From Patescibacteria group bacterium (GTDB lineage Bacteria > Patescibacteriota > Patescibacteriia > UM-FILTER-42-10), in assembly GCA_018825385.1 (NCBI GenBank), contig JAHJEX010000017.1, forward strand, positions 1 through 37,553: a DNA stretch of 37,553 bases, written 5' to 3'. The translations under genes and the position numbers were made by a program. Below are positions 8,751-16,037 of this stretch, piece after piece (positions within the stretch are counted from its first letter, which is position 1; each line of letters starts with the position of its first letter). The notes under the pieces were generated by a model. That model did no database searches. It saw only the letters and a program-made list of their open reading frames with translations, and was not told the origin of the DNA.

Positions 8751-9503
8751 CTATTTCTTTATTATTCCTTTATAGCCATCCTTTTCTATCCGACGAGCTA
8801 ACTCGGCATCTCCTGACTTTATTATTTTTCCATCTACCATAATGTGTACTTTATCCGGTGTGATATATTCTAGTATTCGCTGATAGTGAGTAATCAGCAA
8901 AATGCCCGTATTTGATCCGCTATGTATTGCATTAATTCCCTCAGCCACAATTCTAAGCGCATCCACATCTAATCCTGAATCAGTTTCGTCCAGAATCGCA
9001 TACTCAGGATCTAGAATTAATAATTGAAGTATTTCAGCACGCTTCTTTTCGCCTCCGGAAAACCCATCATTAATAGAGCGTCTAAGGAAATCGGGATACA
9101 TTTGGAGCAAATCCAGTTTCTCTTTAGCTAGCTTCTTAAAATCAGAAACAGAGATAGGGTTCTCTGCAGTACGCTTTGTCTGATTATAGGATGTCCTCAA
9201 AAAGTTCAGCAAACTAACTCCAGGAATTTCACTTGGATATTGAAAAGAAAGGAATAATCCTAAATGTGCTCTTTCGTCTGGAGATAAATTTGATATTTCC
9301 TTTCCGTCTATTTTAATACTGCCTGAATCAATCTGATATCTAGGATGACCCATAGCAGCTTGCGCGAGCGTACTTTTGCCAGAACCATTAGGTCCCATAA
9401 GAGCATGGATTTCTCCTTCGGGTATTTCTAAAGAAATCCCTTTGACGATGTTCTTTTTCTCAACGGACAGTTTTAAGTTTTTAATTGAAAATGCTTTTTT
9501 CAT
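8751..9503 (-). CDS. sufC: SufC, ABC-type ATPase of the SUF complex
   Basis: Cytoplasmic ATPase that drives SufBCD conformational change. Walker A is GPNGSGKST (near residue 38), the signature is FSGGEKKRAEIL and Walker B with switch residues is AILDETDSGLDVDAL. The 250-aa length is standard. Its ATG shares one base with the TAA of the exonuclease gene upstream (TAATG), and the HD gene begins right after its stop. Confidence 0.97.
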   Translation of the reverse strand: MKKAFSIKNLKLSVEKKNIVKGISLEIPEGEIHALMGPNGSGKSTLAQAAMGHPRYQIDSGSIKIDGKEISNLSPDERAHLGLFLSFQYPSEIPGVSLLNFLRTSYNQTKRTAENPISVSDFKKLAKEKLDLLQMYPDFLRRSINDGFSGGEKKRAEILQLLILDPEYAILDETDSGLDVDALRIVAEGINAIHSGSNTGILLITHYQRILEYITPDKVHIMVDGKIIKSGDAELARRIEKDGYKGIIKK

Positions 9504-10072
9504 TAAATTGGTAATGTTAGATTCATTGAGTGATCCTGGTTTTCAGGAGGAGTGAAGTTGACTTTTACTTCTCCCTTTCCCATTTTGTTTTCATAATGCA
9601 GTTTTTCATTCTGTTTACCATATTCATATATGTCACGGGTAAGACGCACATCTTGTAAACAATAGTCTTTAAGTTCTTCTAATTTACCTTCATTAAACAA
9701 TGTAACGGCTTGAAGTCCGGTACCAGATTTTCCTACATTCAACGTCGCTTTTGCTACATGGTCCAGTTTTACTCTGAATCCCAGCTCCTTGTAAATCACA
9801 TCCATGATGTCTAGTGTGGGGATTTTAGTTATATCGCCCGCATAATAATTATTCAGGATAGGCATATCAAAACCGTCCAGATTATAACCAATTATTCTTG
9901 AAGAGTGCTCCAATATCGGCCACAGTTCATTTAACTCTTTCTCTAAATATGATTCAAACTTATCAGTGTCATAGCGATAAATACCAACTAGCGATATTTT
10001 CATGTCCCTGTTGTTACAACCACCTGCGCCAAAACCGGTTTGCGTTTCAATATCTAATACGATTTCATTCAT
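9503..10072 (-). CDS. DEDDy 3'-5' exonuclease, YprB/RNase H-like
   Basis: A 189-aa nuclease-fold protein. Exo I is LDIETQTG (Asp7, Glu9), Exo II is IGYNLDGFDMPIL with the Asp, and Exo III is YCLQDVRLTRDIYEYG, a Y-x3-D arrangement that defines the DEDDy class. This resembles the predicted exonuclease domain of YprB-like proteins; RNA or DNA could be the substrate. It is the first gene of the suf transcript and overlaps sufC by one base. There is no known link of such a nuclease to Fe-S assembly that I can name. A hairpin (10091-10119) lies just upstream of its start. Confidence 0.82.
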   Translation of the reverse strand: MNEIVLDIETQTGFGAGGCNNRDMKISLVGIYRYDTDKFESYLEKELNELWPILEHSSRIIGYNLDGFDMPILNNYYAGDITKIPTLDIMDVIYKELGFRVKLDHVAKATLNVGKSGTGLQAVTLFNEGKLEELKDYCLQDVRLTRDIYEYGKQNEKLHYENKMGKGEVKVNFTPPENQDHSMNLTLPI

Positions 10073-10090
10073 TGTTTTTTCATTATAAAA

Positions 10091-10119
10091 GATTAAAGAA
10101 GGAAACTCCTTCTTTAATC
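10091..10119. terminator. Bidirectional hairpin between ferredoxin and exonuclease genes
   Basis: GATTAAAGAAGGA (10091-10103) pairs perfectly with TCCTTCTTTAATC (10107-10119) around a 3-base loop. On the minus strand it is followed by TTTT. It probably terminates or attenuates the ferredoxin transcript before the suf genes. Confidence 0.65.
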
Positions 10120-10159
10120 AATAGATTAATTTGGATTACTACCTATTCTTTTGGCCAGT

Positions 10160-10196
10160 CCCGCCTGCAAATAGTTTTAAAGCGAGTCTAGGCGGG
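10160..10196. repeat. GC-rich palindrome covering the ferredoxin stop codon
   Basis: CCCGCCT (10160-10166) pairs with AGGCGGG (10190-10196) in an otherwise AT-rich region. The right arm supplies the last codons and the TAG stop of the ferredoxin gene (...W-P-A-stop). The arm sequence is like the elements at 11107-11155 and in the tRNA copy at 29963-30135. Confidence 0.65.
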
Positions 10197-10433
10197 CCAG
10201 ATCTTGTTACCTTCTTCATCATACAAAATCACTGCATTAACCGGGCAGGACTGTGCTGATTCTAAAATCACGTCATCTGGATTGCCTTTTGGATCTTTAA
10301 CAACTGCTTTTCCCTCATCGTCAAGTTCAAATACTTCCGGTGCAATGTCTACACAACTAGCTACGCTTATACAAGCATCACGATCAACCTCAATCTTTGC
10401 AATTCTGGGAGTTTCTTTTTTTTCTTCGGCCAT
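10188..10433 (-). CDS. Small ferredoxin with a three-Cys motif
   Basis: An 81-aa electron carrier of the single-cluster type. The cluster motif is C-I-S-V-A-S-C (residues near 17-23) with the distant Cys in QSCPVNAVI; the middle Cys of the usual CxxCxxC is Val. Such CxxXxxC...CP ferredoxins typically bind [3Fe-4S], as in actinobacterial P450 ferredoxins; that is inference here. PEVFELDDEGKAVV is typical of this family. A candidate promoter (TTGACG at 10486-10491 and TATAAA at 10465-10470 on the minus strand, 15-base spacer) lies upstream. It sits between the Fur-type regulator and the suf genes. Confidence 0.9.
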   Translation of the reverse strand: MAEEKKETPRIAKIEVDRDACISVASCVDIAPEVFELDDEGKAVVKDPKGNPDDVILESAQSCPVNAVILYDEEGNKIWPA

Positions 10434-10464
10434 ATGATTGTTTTAAGGATTATTTCTCCTTAAC

Positions 10465-10491
10465 TTTATAGCATATTCATACGACCGTCAA
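10465..10491 (-). promoter_or_regulatory. Candidate promoter of the ferredoxin gene
   Basis: Minus-strand TTGACG (10491-10486) and TATAAA (10470-10465) are separated by 15 bases, slightly short of the usual 17. It lies between the Fur-type regulator gene and the ferredoxin start. An imperfect dyad AAGGA-N7-TCCTT sits immediately downstream (10445-10461) and might be an operator. Confidence 0.4.
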
Positions 10492-10503
10492 CACAAAAGG
10501 CCA

Positions 10504-11028
10504 CTATTTAATTGTATGGTACGAACATTCTTCCTGGAACCCGCAGACTTTGCAGGAAGTATGATTATCCTTTACATGCGGATCTATTTTCCCATGAGCT
10601 GCACATTCTGCATGCTCAACAGAGTCTGATTTTTTATAACATTTCTGACATAGTCCATGAAACATTATACTGGATCTTTGAACTATGAAACCTTCATTTT
10701 TTAATCTTCGTGTGTGGCTTTTTAAAAGATTAGGGTTTTTAATATCATACAGTTCACCACAACTGTCACATTTGAAGTGCAAATGTGCATCCACATGGCT
10801 GTCATATCGGCTCGGTTCATTGTGAATTACAATTTCTTCAACAAAACCCGATTCTCTTAAAGAATTTAAATTCCTGTAAACTGTTGCCAAAGAAACACTT
10901 GGTACGTTTTTTTTGACTTCCTTAAACACCATCTGCGAAGTAGGGTGAGTGGGCCAAAAGTCACGTACACAGCCTAAAATAGCCTTTTTCTGGGCAGTTA
11001 AACGGGTTGTTTTGCTAGGATTGGCCAT
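10504..11028 (-). CDS. Fur/PerR-family metalloregulator with Cys/His-rich tail
   Basis: A winged-helix repressor of the Fur family (174 aa). The recognition helix region is SVSLATVYRNLNSLRESGFVEE; the dimer domain has HLHFKCDSCGEL and LCQKCYKK, the two CxxC pairs of the structural zinc site. After about residue 135 there is a tail with CAAHGKIDPH, CKVCGF and CSYH that normal Fur or PerR (about 140-150 aa) lack and that could bind another metal. Its position ahead of ferredoxin, suf, superoxide dismutase and peroxiredoxin suggests it controls them in response to iron or peroxide. I cannot separate Fur, PerR and Zur from sequence by eye. Confidence 0.88.
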   Translation of the reverse strand: MANPSKTTRLTAQKKAILGCVRDFWPTHPTSQMVFKEVKKNVPSVSLATVYRNLNSLRESGFVEEIVIHNEPSRYDSHVDAHLHFKCDSCGELYDIKNPNLLKSHTRRLKNEGFIVQRSSIMFHGLCQKCYKKSDSVEHAECAAHGKIDPHVKDNHTSCKVCGFQEECSYHTIK

Positions 11029-11092
11029 GTTCTTATCAGGAATGATTCCTATTTAATCTACTACGGATATTGATCCCTGTCAAATCCTAATA

Positions 11093-11169
11093 AACACAGG
11101 CGCGAACCCCTGCCCGCCATCAGCCTACGGCTTCAAGCGTTAGCAGGCGGGGCGATTCGCGCCTGTGTT
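11093..11169. repeat. Hairpin with a second GC-rich palindrome in its loop
   Basis: The outer stem is AACACAGGCGCGAA (11093-11106) with its exact complement at 11156-11169. The loop (11107-11155) is itself a palindromic GC-rich element (CCCCTGCCCGCC ... GGCGGGG). It follows the FecR-domain gene on the minus strand and most likely was its terminator before the inner element entered the loop. Confidence 0.75.
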
Positions 11170-11187
11170 ACTTTTTTTACCCAATAA

Positions 11188-13395
11188 TTACTGTGCCACT
11201 CCGTCTGTTAAGGTAACCGTATTACTACATTTAACCTGATCTGCCTGATCAACAACACAAATCGAATAGTAATGTGTTCCATCTTCGAGATTCATATCCT
11301 CAGTTCGAGAACCAGATTTTGCTCCTTCGTCCTCATAACTCAATGAAGATACATTCGAGATGGCTTTAATATAACCATCAGATGGATATTGAGGTGTTGA
11401 ATCGGTCTGAGACCATACCAATTTGTAATACTTAAAATCAGCTTCATTTGATTCCGTCCAGCTAAGTATCATTTTTTCTCCGTCAAAGCTACCAGAGAGC
11501 GTCACGGTCAATGGAACTGCATTATTATTGATTGCTGTCACCTGTATGACATTACTACAATAGGTAGTATCTCCTACAGTACATATACGATAGTAATAGC
11601 TTGTTCCATTTACTGCAGAAAAGTCACGGTAGCTTGTTTCATCTTTTGACTTCACAGCAATATAACCATCATCAGGATATCTTAAGTTTGGATTTGTTTC
11701 AGATCGGACTACTTTATAATACTTGAACCCAGAATTGTCTGAAGTATCAGTCCACCATATACCCACACCAGATTCTTCTGCCACAACTGACATTACCGAT
11801 GCTGATCCTTCAGGTTCATTCTCATCTTCATCGTCAGAACCACTAGATGCAGTAACGGTTATGTCGTTGCTATAAACTAGACATTGTCCTGAACCATCAT
11901 ATTGACATACTCGGAAGTGATATGTTTTTCCATCTGTTAATTCCCATATATATTCTGTTGAAGAGTTGTCAGTCAGAAGTTTGTAGTCATTACCCGGATA
12001 TACTGGGTTTGCTGATGTACTTTTAACAACCTTAAATCCATTAGTGATTGTTATATTCTTAACTTCCCATTCAAGAGATATTCCGCTTGCCTGTGCTTCT
12101 CCTGATAAGAATATTCCTACTTCCGGTTCTGGATCGGGTTCAGGCACCGCTGTTTCCATTCCTTTCATATGAGCAACATTTGAACAGAATATCCTTTCTT
12201 CTGACATTACTTCACAGATACGATAGTAGTAGGTGCTGTTTTCTGAAACATCAGTATCAGTATATGACTCCTCCCCAATGTTCTTTAATGCTATATATCC
12301 ATCATCAGGATAACTTAGATCAGCGTTTGTTTCTGAACGTACAACCTTATAAAACTGGAATGTAGATCCTGTTGATTTATTCCAGGAAAGATGAACACCA
12401 TCGTCTTGTGTTTCCGCTTCCAATATAATTGGTGTTTCTGAGGCTGCTATTTGATAAATTATTTTCACTTCTTTAACTGTCTTGTATCCGCTGCTGTTTT
12501 CAGCAATTATTGTGAAAACGTTTTTCCCGGAAGACAAGGTTACAACATGAGAAAATGAACCGCTATCGTTAGTTACTTCAGTTTCGTTAATAGTAAGACT
12601 CGCACCTACATCAGAAACTGTTCCAACTATAGTAGCTTCAGATGTAGTAACTGTTGCACCGCTCTCAGGACTGGTAATAGTTATATCGGGACCTGCATAT
12701 GCTTCCAGCACTCCCAAATCATCGTCTTTCTTTGAATCTTCCTCCTTGTTCCATGTGTACCAATCATTAGTCAGGTTCTCTCTATCAATATCAGAGATTT
12801 CAAGGTTTTTATCTTTTATAATTGTAGCTTTTTTGCCTTCTCCCAATTCTTCTTTACCATCCTCTGTAATGATGTTGACCTTGCTTTCCACCACACTTAC
12901 ATCTACCTGTTCCGTTGTCTTAATAACATCAAAAGCGGTACCTAATGCTTGAACTGTGGCATTATCCGTTTCAACCTGGTATGTTCTGGAAACATTTTTT
13001 GCAACCCGGTTATAACTTGCTCCTGATACTTGATCAATTTTAACACTGGTTTTTTGTAAATTGGTCAATGATATCTCTGTTGAATATCCTAGTCGAATAG
13101 CATCGCCATTCTCCAGCTCAACTATTGCTTTACTGTCCACACTCGTTTTAATAGCATCACCCTCATGTAATACGGTGTCAGTTTCAACTACAGTCCATTC
13201 TTCTTTATCAATCTGTACTTGAACATCACCCTGCTGATAAGCTAAAGTTGCGGACAGTGTTTTTTGCTTTTCGTTTGATAGAGATGCATCTACAAATATT
13301 TCCTCAGTGTTGTATTGGGAGTACCAATAAACTCCAGCACCAACTATTATTGACAGTACAATTATTAGTATTAAATTTGCGTATTTTCCTTTCAT
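11188..13395 (-). CDS. FecR-domain surface protein with four Fn3-like repeats
   Basis: A membrane-anchored extracellular protein. From the ATG at 13395 (MKGKYANL) it has one N-terminal hydrophobic helix (about residues 6-24); an in-frame TTG five codons upstream is less likely. About residues 50-135 form a FecR-like domain (YQQGDVQVQ, LHEGDAIKT, GDAIRLGYSTEI). A single Ig-like module follows (ITITSPESGATVTTSEATI, near 235-310). Then come four repeats of about 90-110 aa, three with YYKVVRSETN-like and YPDDGYI motifs, each closed by a Cys pair (YRIC...CSN). No sortase motif or C-terminal anchor is visible. Likely role is adhesion or surface sensing; substrate unknown. AT-rich like the host genes. 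Confidence 0.8.
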   Translation of the reverse strand: MKGKYANLILIIVLSIIVGAGVYWYSQYNTEEIFVDASLSNEKQKTLSATLAYQQGDVQVQIDKEEWTVVETDTVLHEGDAIKTSVDSKAIVELENGDAIRLGYSTEISLTNLQKTSVKIDQVSGASYNRVAKNVSRTYQVETDNATVQALGTAFDVIKTTEQVDVSVVESKVNIITEDGKEELGEGKKATIIKDKNLEISDIDRENLTNDWYTWNKEEDSKKDDDLGVLEAYAGPDITITSPESGATVTTSEATIVGTVSDVGASLTINETEVTNDSGSFSHVVTLSSGKNVFTIIAENSSGYKTVKEVKIIYQIAASETPIILEAETQDDGVHLSWNKSTGSTFQFYKVVRSETNADLSYPDDGYIALKNIGEESYTDTDVSENSTYYYRICEVMSEERIFCSNVAHMKGMETAVPEPDPEPEVGIFLSGEAQASGISLEWEVKNITITNGFKVVKSTSANPVYPGNDYKLLTDNSSTEYIWELTDGKTYHFRVCQYDGSGQCLVYSNDITVTASSGSDDEDENEPEGSASVMSVVAEESGVGIWWTDTSDNSGFKYYKVVRSETNPNLRYPDDGYIAVKSKDETSYRDFSAVNGTSYYYRICTVGDTTYCSNVIQVTAINNNAVPLTVTLSGSFDGEKMILSWTESNEADFKYYKLVWSQTDSTPQYPSDGYIKAISNVSSLSYEDEGAKSGSRTEDMNLEDGTHYYSICVVDQADQVKCSNTVTLTDGVAQ

Positions 13396-13420
13396 AATGT
13401 TTTTGACCAATATTTAATTG

Positions 13421-14344
13421 CTATTTTAAATTATTCAAATAATTAACTGCGGAAAGTACTGCAACTACCCCCATTCCTGTGGCAATCGCTATTTGCTTAT
13501 ATGGTATATCGGTAACATCGCCTGCTGCAAAAAGTCCTTCAACATTTGTTTTTCCTAAACGGTCAACCATTATTTCCCCAAATTTGTTTTTTTCAACAAT
13601 ATCAAACATGCCAGAATTAGGAATATTTCCAATATGAACAAATACTCCCTGGACTTCCAGTTCTTTTTCTTCTCCCGAGTTCTTATCTTTGTATTTTAGT
13701 CCACTAACGAACTGCTCACCCCGGATTTCGCTTGTTTCTGCATTTGTAATTAGCTCTATATTTTTTGCAGCCATTACTTTGTCGATCAAAACTGTTTCTC
13801 CCGCCATTTCTTCATTCCGATTTATTAAATAAACTTTGCTCCCGATTCCAGAGAGCATGAGTGCTGATTCAAGTGCGGAATTTCCACCGCCAACAGTAGC
13901 GACTATTTTGCCCCGAAAGAGCGGGCCGTCGCATGTTGTGCAATAGGTAACACCCTTTCCTCTAAACTCATCCTCTCCGGGAATTCCAAGATGACGAGGC
14001 TCAACACCTGTTGCCACAATAACACTTTTGGCTTCGTAAGTTATCGCTTCACCATTCTTATCAGCTTCAATTTGAAATTTGTCACCATCTTTCTTTAATC
14101 CTCTTACTGCTACTACTGTTTCGGGAGTAACATTATTACTCAAAAGATGTTCCTTAAATTTTTCGCTCAGTGTTATTCCATCTGTTTTTGGATAGCCGGG
14201 ATAATTCCACACCTCACCAGATTTGGCCACTTCACCGCCTACATCCTTAGAAATAACAATAAAGTTGAGATTTCTTCTGGCCGCATAAATACCAGATGCA
14301 ATTCCAGCGGCAGATGCACCAATTATTATTAAATCATAAACCAT
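13421..14344 (-). CDS. trxB: Thioredoxin reductase-like flavoprotein, AhpF type
   Basis: A 307-aa FAD enzyme with an N-terminal GASAAGIASGIYAARR dinucleotide fold, the redox-active C-T-T-C in VTYCTTCDGP (near residues 134-137), a second fold VGGGNSALESAL and the C-terminal FAAGDVTDIPYKQIAIATG. The usual NADPH-binding HRRxxxR of TrxB is replaced by INRNEEMAGE, and the downstream blocks (FVHIGNIPNS, KFGEIMVDRLGKTNVEG) resemble the C-terminal part of AhpF, suggesting NADH use. The N-terminal thioredoxin-like domains of AhpF are absent. It may reduce the peroxiredoxin at 3333-3941 through a small thioredoxin encoded elsewhere. It is 10 bases after ispH and 26 before the FecR gene start. Confidence 0.9.
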   Translation of the reverse strand: MVYDLIIIGASAAGIASGIYAARRNLNFIVISKDVGGEVAKSGEVWNYPGYPKTDGITLSEKFKEHLLSNNVTPETVVAVRGLKKDGDKFQIEADKNGEAITYEAKSVIVATGVEPRHLGIPGEDEFRGKGVTYCTTCDGPLFRGKIVATVGGGNSALESALMLSGIGSKVYLINRNEEMAGETVLIDKVMAAKNIELITNAETSEIRGEQFVSGLKYKDKNSGEEKELEVQGVFVHIGNIPNSGMFDIVEKNKFGEIMVDRLGKTNVEGLFAAGDVTDIPYKQIAIATGMGVVAVLSAVNYLNNLK

Positions 14345-14354
14345 AGTCTTAAAA

Positions 14355-15290
14355 TTACTTTTTTAGTTTAGAACTCAGCTCATATGGCAAGGGAAATTTC
14401 ATGTTCTCTTTCACCTCTTCCACTTCCTCTATCTTCCGCGCGCCAAGATTCTGTAAATGCACTATTACCTGCTCGATTAGTTGTTCCGGAGCGGAAGCTC
14501 CGGCAGTAACACCAATAGCTTCTACACCCTCAATTTGTTCAGGTTTTATGTCAGAACTACTTTGGATCAAATATGCCGGGATACTACTCTGCTCGGCAGC
14601 TTCACGCAGACGATTTGAATTAGAACTTTCAGGATCACCAATTACAAATATTACATCACAATATTTAGTTAGACTTTTTACCGCTATTTGACGGTTAGTT
14701 GTTGCATAACAGATATCTTCTTTTGGCGGTTCCTTGAGTTTAGGATACTTTTTCCTCAAAACCTGTAATAGCCCCCTTGCATCATTTACGCTAAGTGTTG
14801 TTTGAGTCAGAACTGCTACTTTTGACTTATCTGGGATAACAAGTTCTTTAATATCTTTTTCTGTTTCAACTGTATAAGTATTATTTGGAGCTTCCCCGGC
14901 CGTACCTTTTAATTCTACATGCCCCTTATGACCTATTAAAACTATTGAATAGTTTTCTTTAGCAAATCTTATTGCCTCAAGATGAACCTTAGTCACCAGG
15001 GGACATGTTGCATCAATAATATCCAGACTTCTTTTCTTAGCACCCTCCCGAACCTGCGGAGATACCCCATGTGCACTAAATATTACTTTGCTCCCTTTTG
15101 GAATTTCTGAAAGAGATTCAACAAAAACGGCCCCTTTCTTTTCGAGGTCATTTACAACATGCTGATTATGAACAATAGCGTGTCTAACATAAATTGGTGG
15201 CCCAAACGTTTTTAGCGCTAAATCCACTGATTCAACAGCACGCGCTACCCCCGCACAAAACCCTCTTGGCCTTGCAATAAATACCTTCAT
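14355..15290 (-). CDS. ispH: 4-hydroxy-3-methylbut-2-enyl diphosphate reductase
   Basis: Last enzyme of the MEP isoprenoid pathway, a [4Fe-4S] reductase making IPP and DMAPP. The three cluster Cys are in RGFCAGVARAV (Cys12), DATCPLVTKVH (near 96) and DICYATTNRQ (near 193). AIVHNQHVV carries the substrate His, GHKGHVELKGT the second His and the catalytic Glu, and SSNSNRL the substrate Ser/Asn residues. 311 aa is normal. It is a direct client of the SUF pathway encoded 5 kb away; the partner ispG is at 17029. Confidence 0.96.
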   Translation of the reverse strand: MKVFIARPRGFCAGVARAVESVDLALKTFGPPIYVRHAIVHNQHVVNDLEKKGAVFVESLSEIPKGSKVIFSAHGVSPQVREGAKKRSLDIIDATCPLVTKVHLEAIRFAKENYSIVLIGHKGHVELKGTAGEAPNNTYTVETEKDIKELVIPDKSKVAVLTQTTLSVNDARGLLQVLRKKYPKLKEPPKEDICYATTNRQIAVKSLTKYCDVIFVIGDPESSNSNRLREAAEQSSIPAYLIQSSSDIKPEQIEGVEAIGVTAGASAPEQLIEQVIVHLQNLGARKIEEVEEVKENMKFPLPYELSSKLKK

Positions 15291-15375
15291 AAAAAGTTAG
15301 CAATAAACACTTTTTTACTATGTAATAGTATCATATCCGGCCGTTTTACGAAATATTTTTCTCGTATTAGTCTCT

Positions 15376-15984
15376 TCATAACCCCAACCGCATCAGTTCT
15401 TTGCGAAAGCTTTTAATTTCAGAAAACAATACCGTGCGTATCCCTAATTTGTCGGCAGGGACAAGGTTGGCTGCTTTATCGTCAATGTATATGCATTCAC
15501 TTGGTTTAATTCCGAATTCCTGGAGCTTATCGGCTAAAATCTGATAAATTTCCGGCTCTGGTTTTACCACACCGTGAGCATGAGAACTGATCATTAAAGT
15601 AAAGAGCTGATAAAAGGAATGGCGTTTTTTTGAATATTCGTCCCATTCCTTACCTTCATTATTCATCAGAGCCAATAAGTAATTGATATGCAGTTTTTTG
15701 ATAATAGTGTCCATACCCGCAATCGGTATCCTGGATTCTCTGACAATTTGCCTCATGCAGTTAATGTCCAAATTAAGGTTGGCTGCTTTATTACCCCTTT
15801 CCCAAAACGTATCTTCGTTTATTAGTCCTCGTTTGTAAAGCTGCCATGCTTCTCCCCGAGAATAGTTCTGGTAAATAAGATCAAAAGGTTGGCGGAATCG
15901 TTCCGCAATTTTTTGAGCCCAGCGTCTATGACTTTCGTCAATAACAACACCGGCATTATCAAAGATGATGGCTTTATATTTCAT
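15376..15984 (-). CDS. HAD-superfamily hydrolase
   Basis: A 202-aa protein with HAD motif I FDNAGVVID (nucleophile Asp9), a Lys in VVKPEPEIYQ and motif IV YIDDKAANL, plus a helical cap (about residues 16-85). The residue two after the nucleophile is Ala, where phosphatases have Asp; related epoxide-hydrolase-like HADs have Gly here. This makes phosphatase activity uncertain. It is monocistronic by spacing (85 bases from ispH) and host-like in composition. Substrate unknown. Confidence 0.8.
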   Translation of the reverse strand: MKYKAIIFDNAGVVIDESHRRWAQKIAERFRQPFDLIYQNYSRGEAWQLYKRGLINEDTFWERGNKAANLNLDINCMRQIVRESRIPIAGMDTIIKKLHINYLLALMNNEGKEWDEYSKKRHSFYQLFTLMISSHAHGVVKPEPEIYQILADKLQEFGIKPSECIYIDDKAANLVPADKLGIRTVLFSEIKSFRKELMRLGL

Positions 15985-16008
15985 GGTAAATCATCAGTAT
16001 TGTAGCAT

Positions 16009-16035
16009 AAAAAAACGAGATTTGAGAATCTCGTT
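16009..16035 (-). terminator. Rho-independent terminator of the ATP-grasp-like gene
   Basis: Minus-strand AACGAGATT pairs with AATCTCGTT around a 4-base loop, followed in total by seven Ts and ATGC. It begins 3 bases after the stop codon. Confidence 0.88.
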
Positions 16036-16037
16036 GA

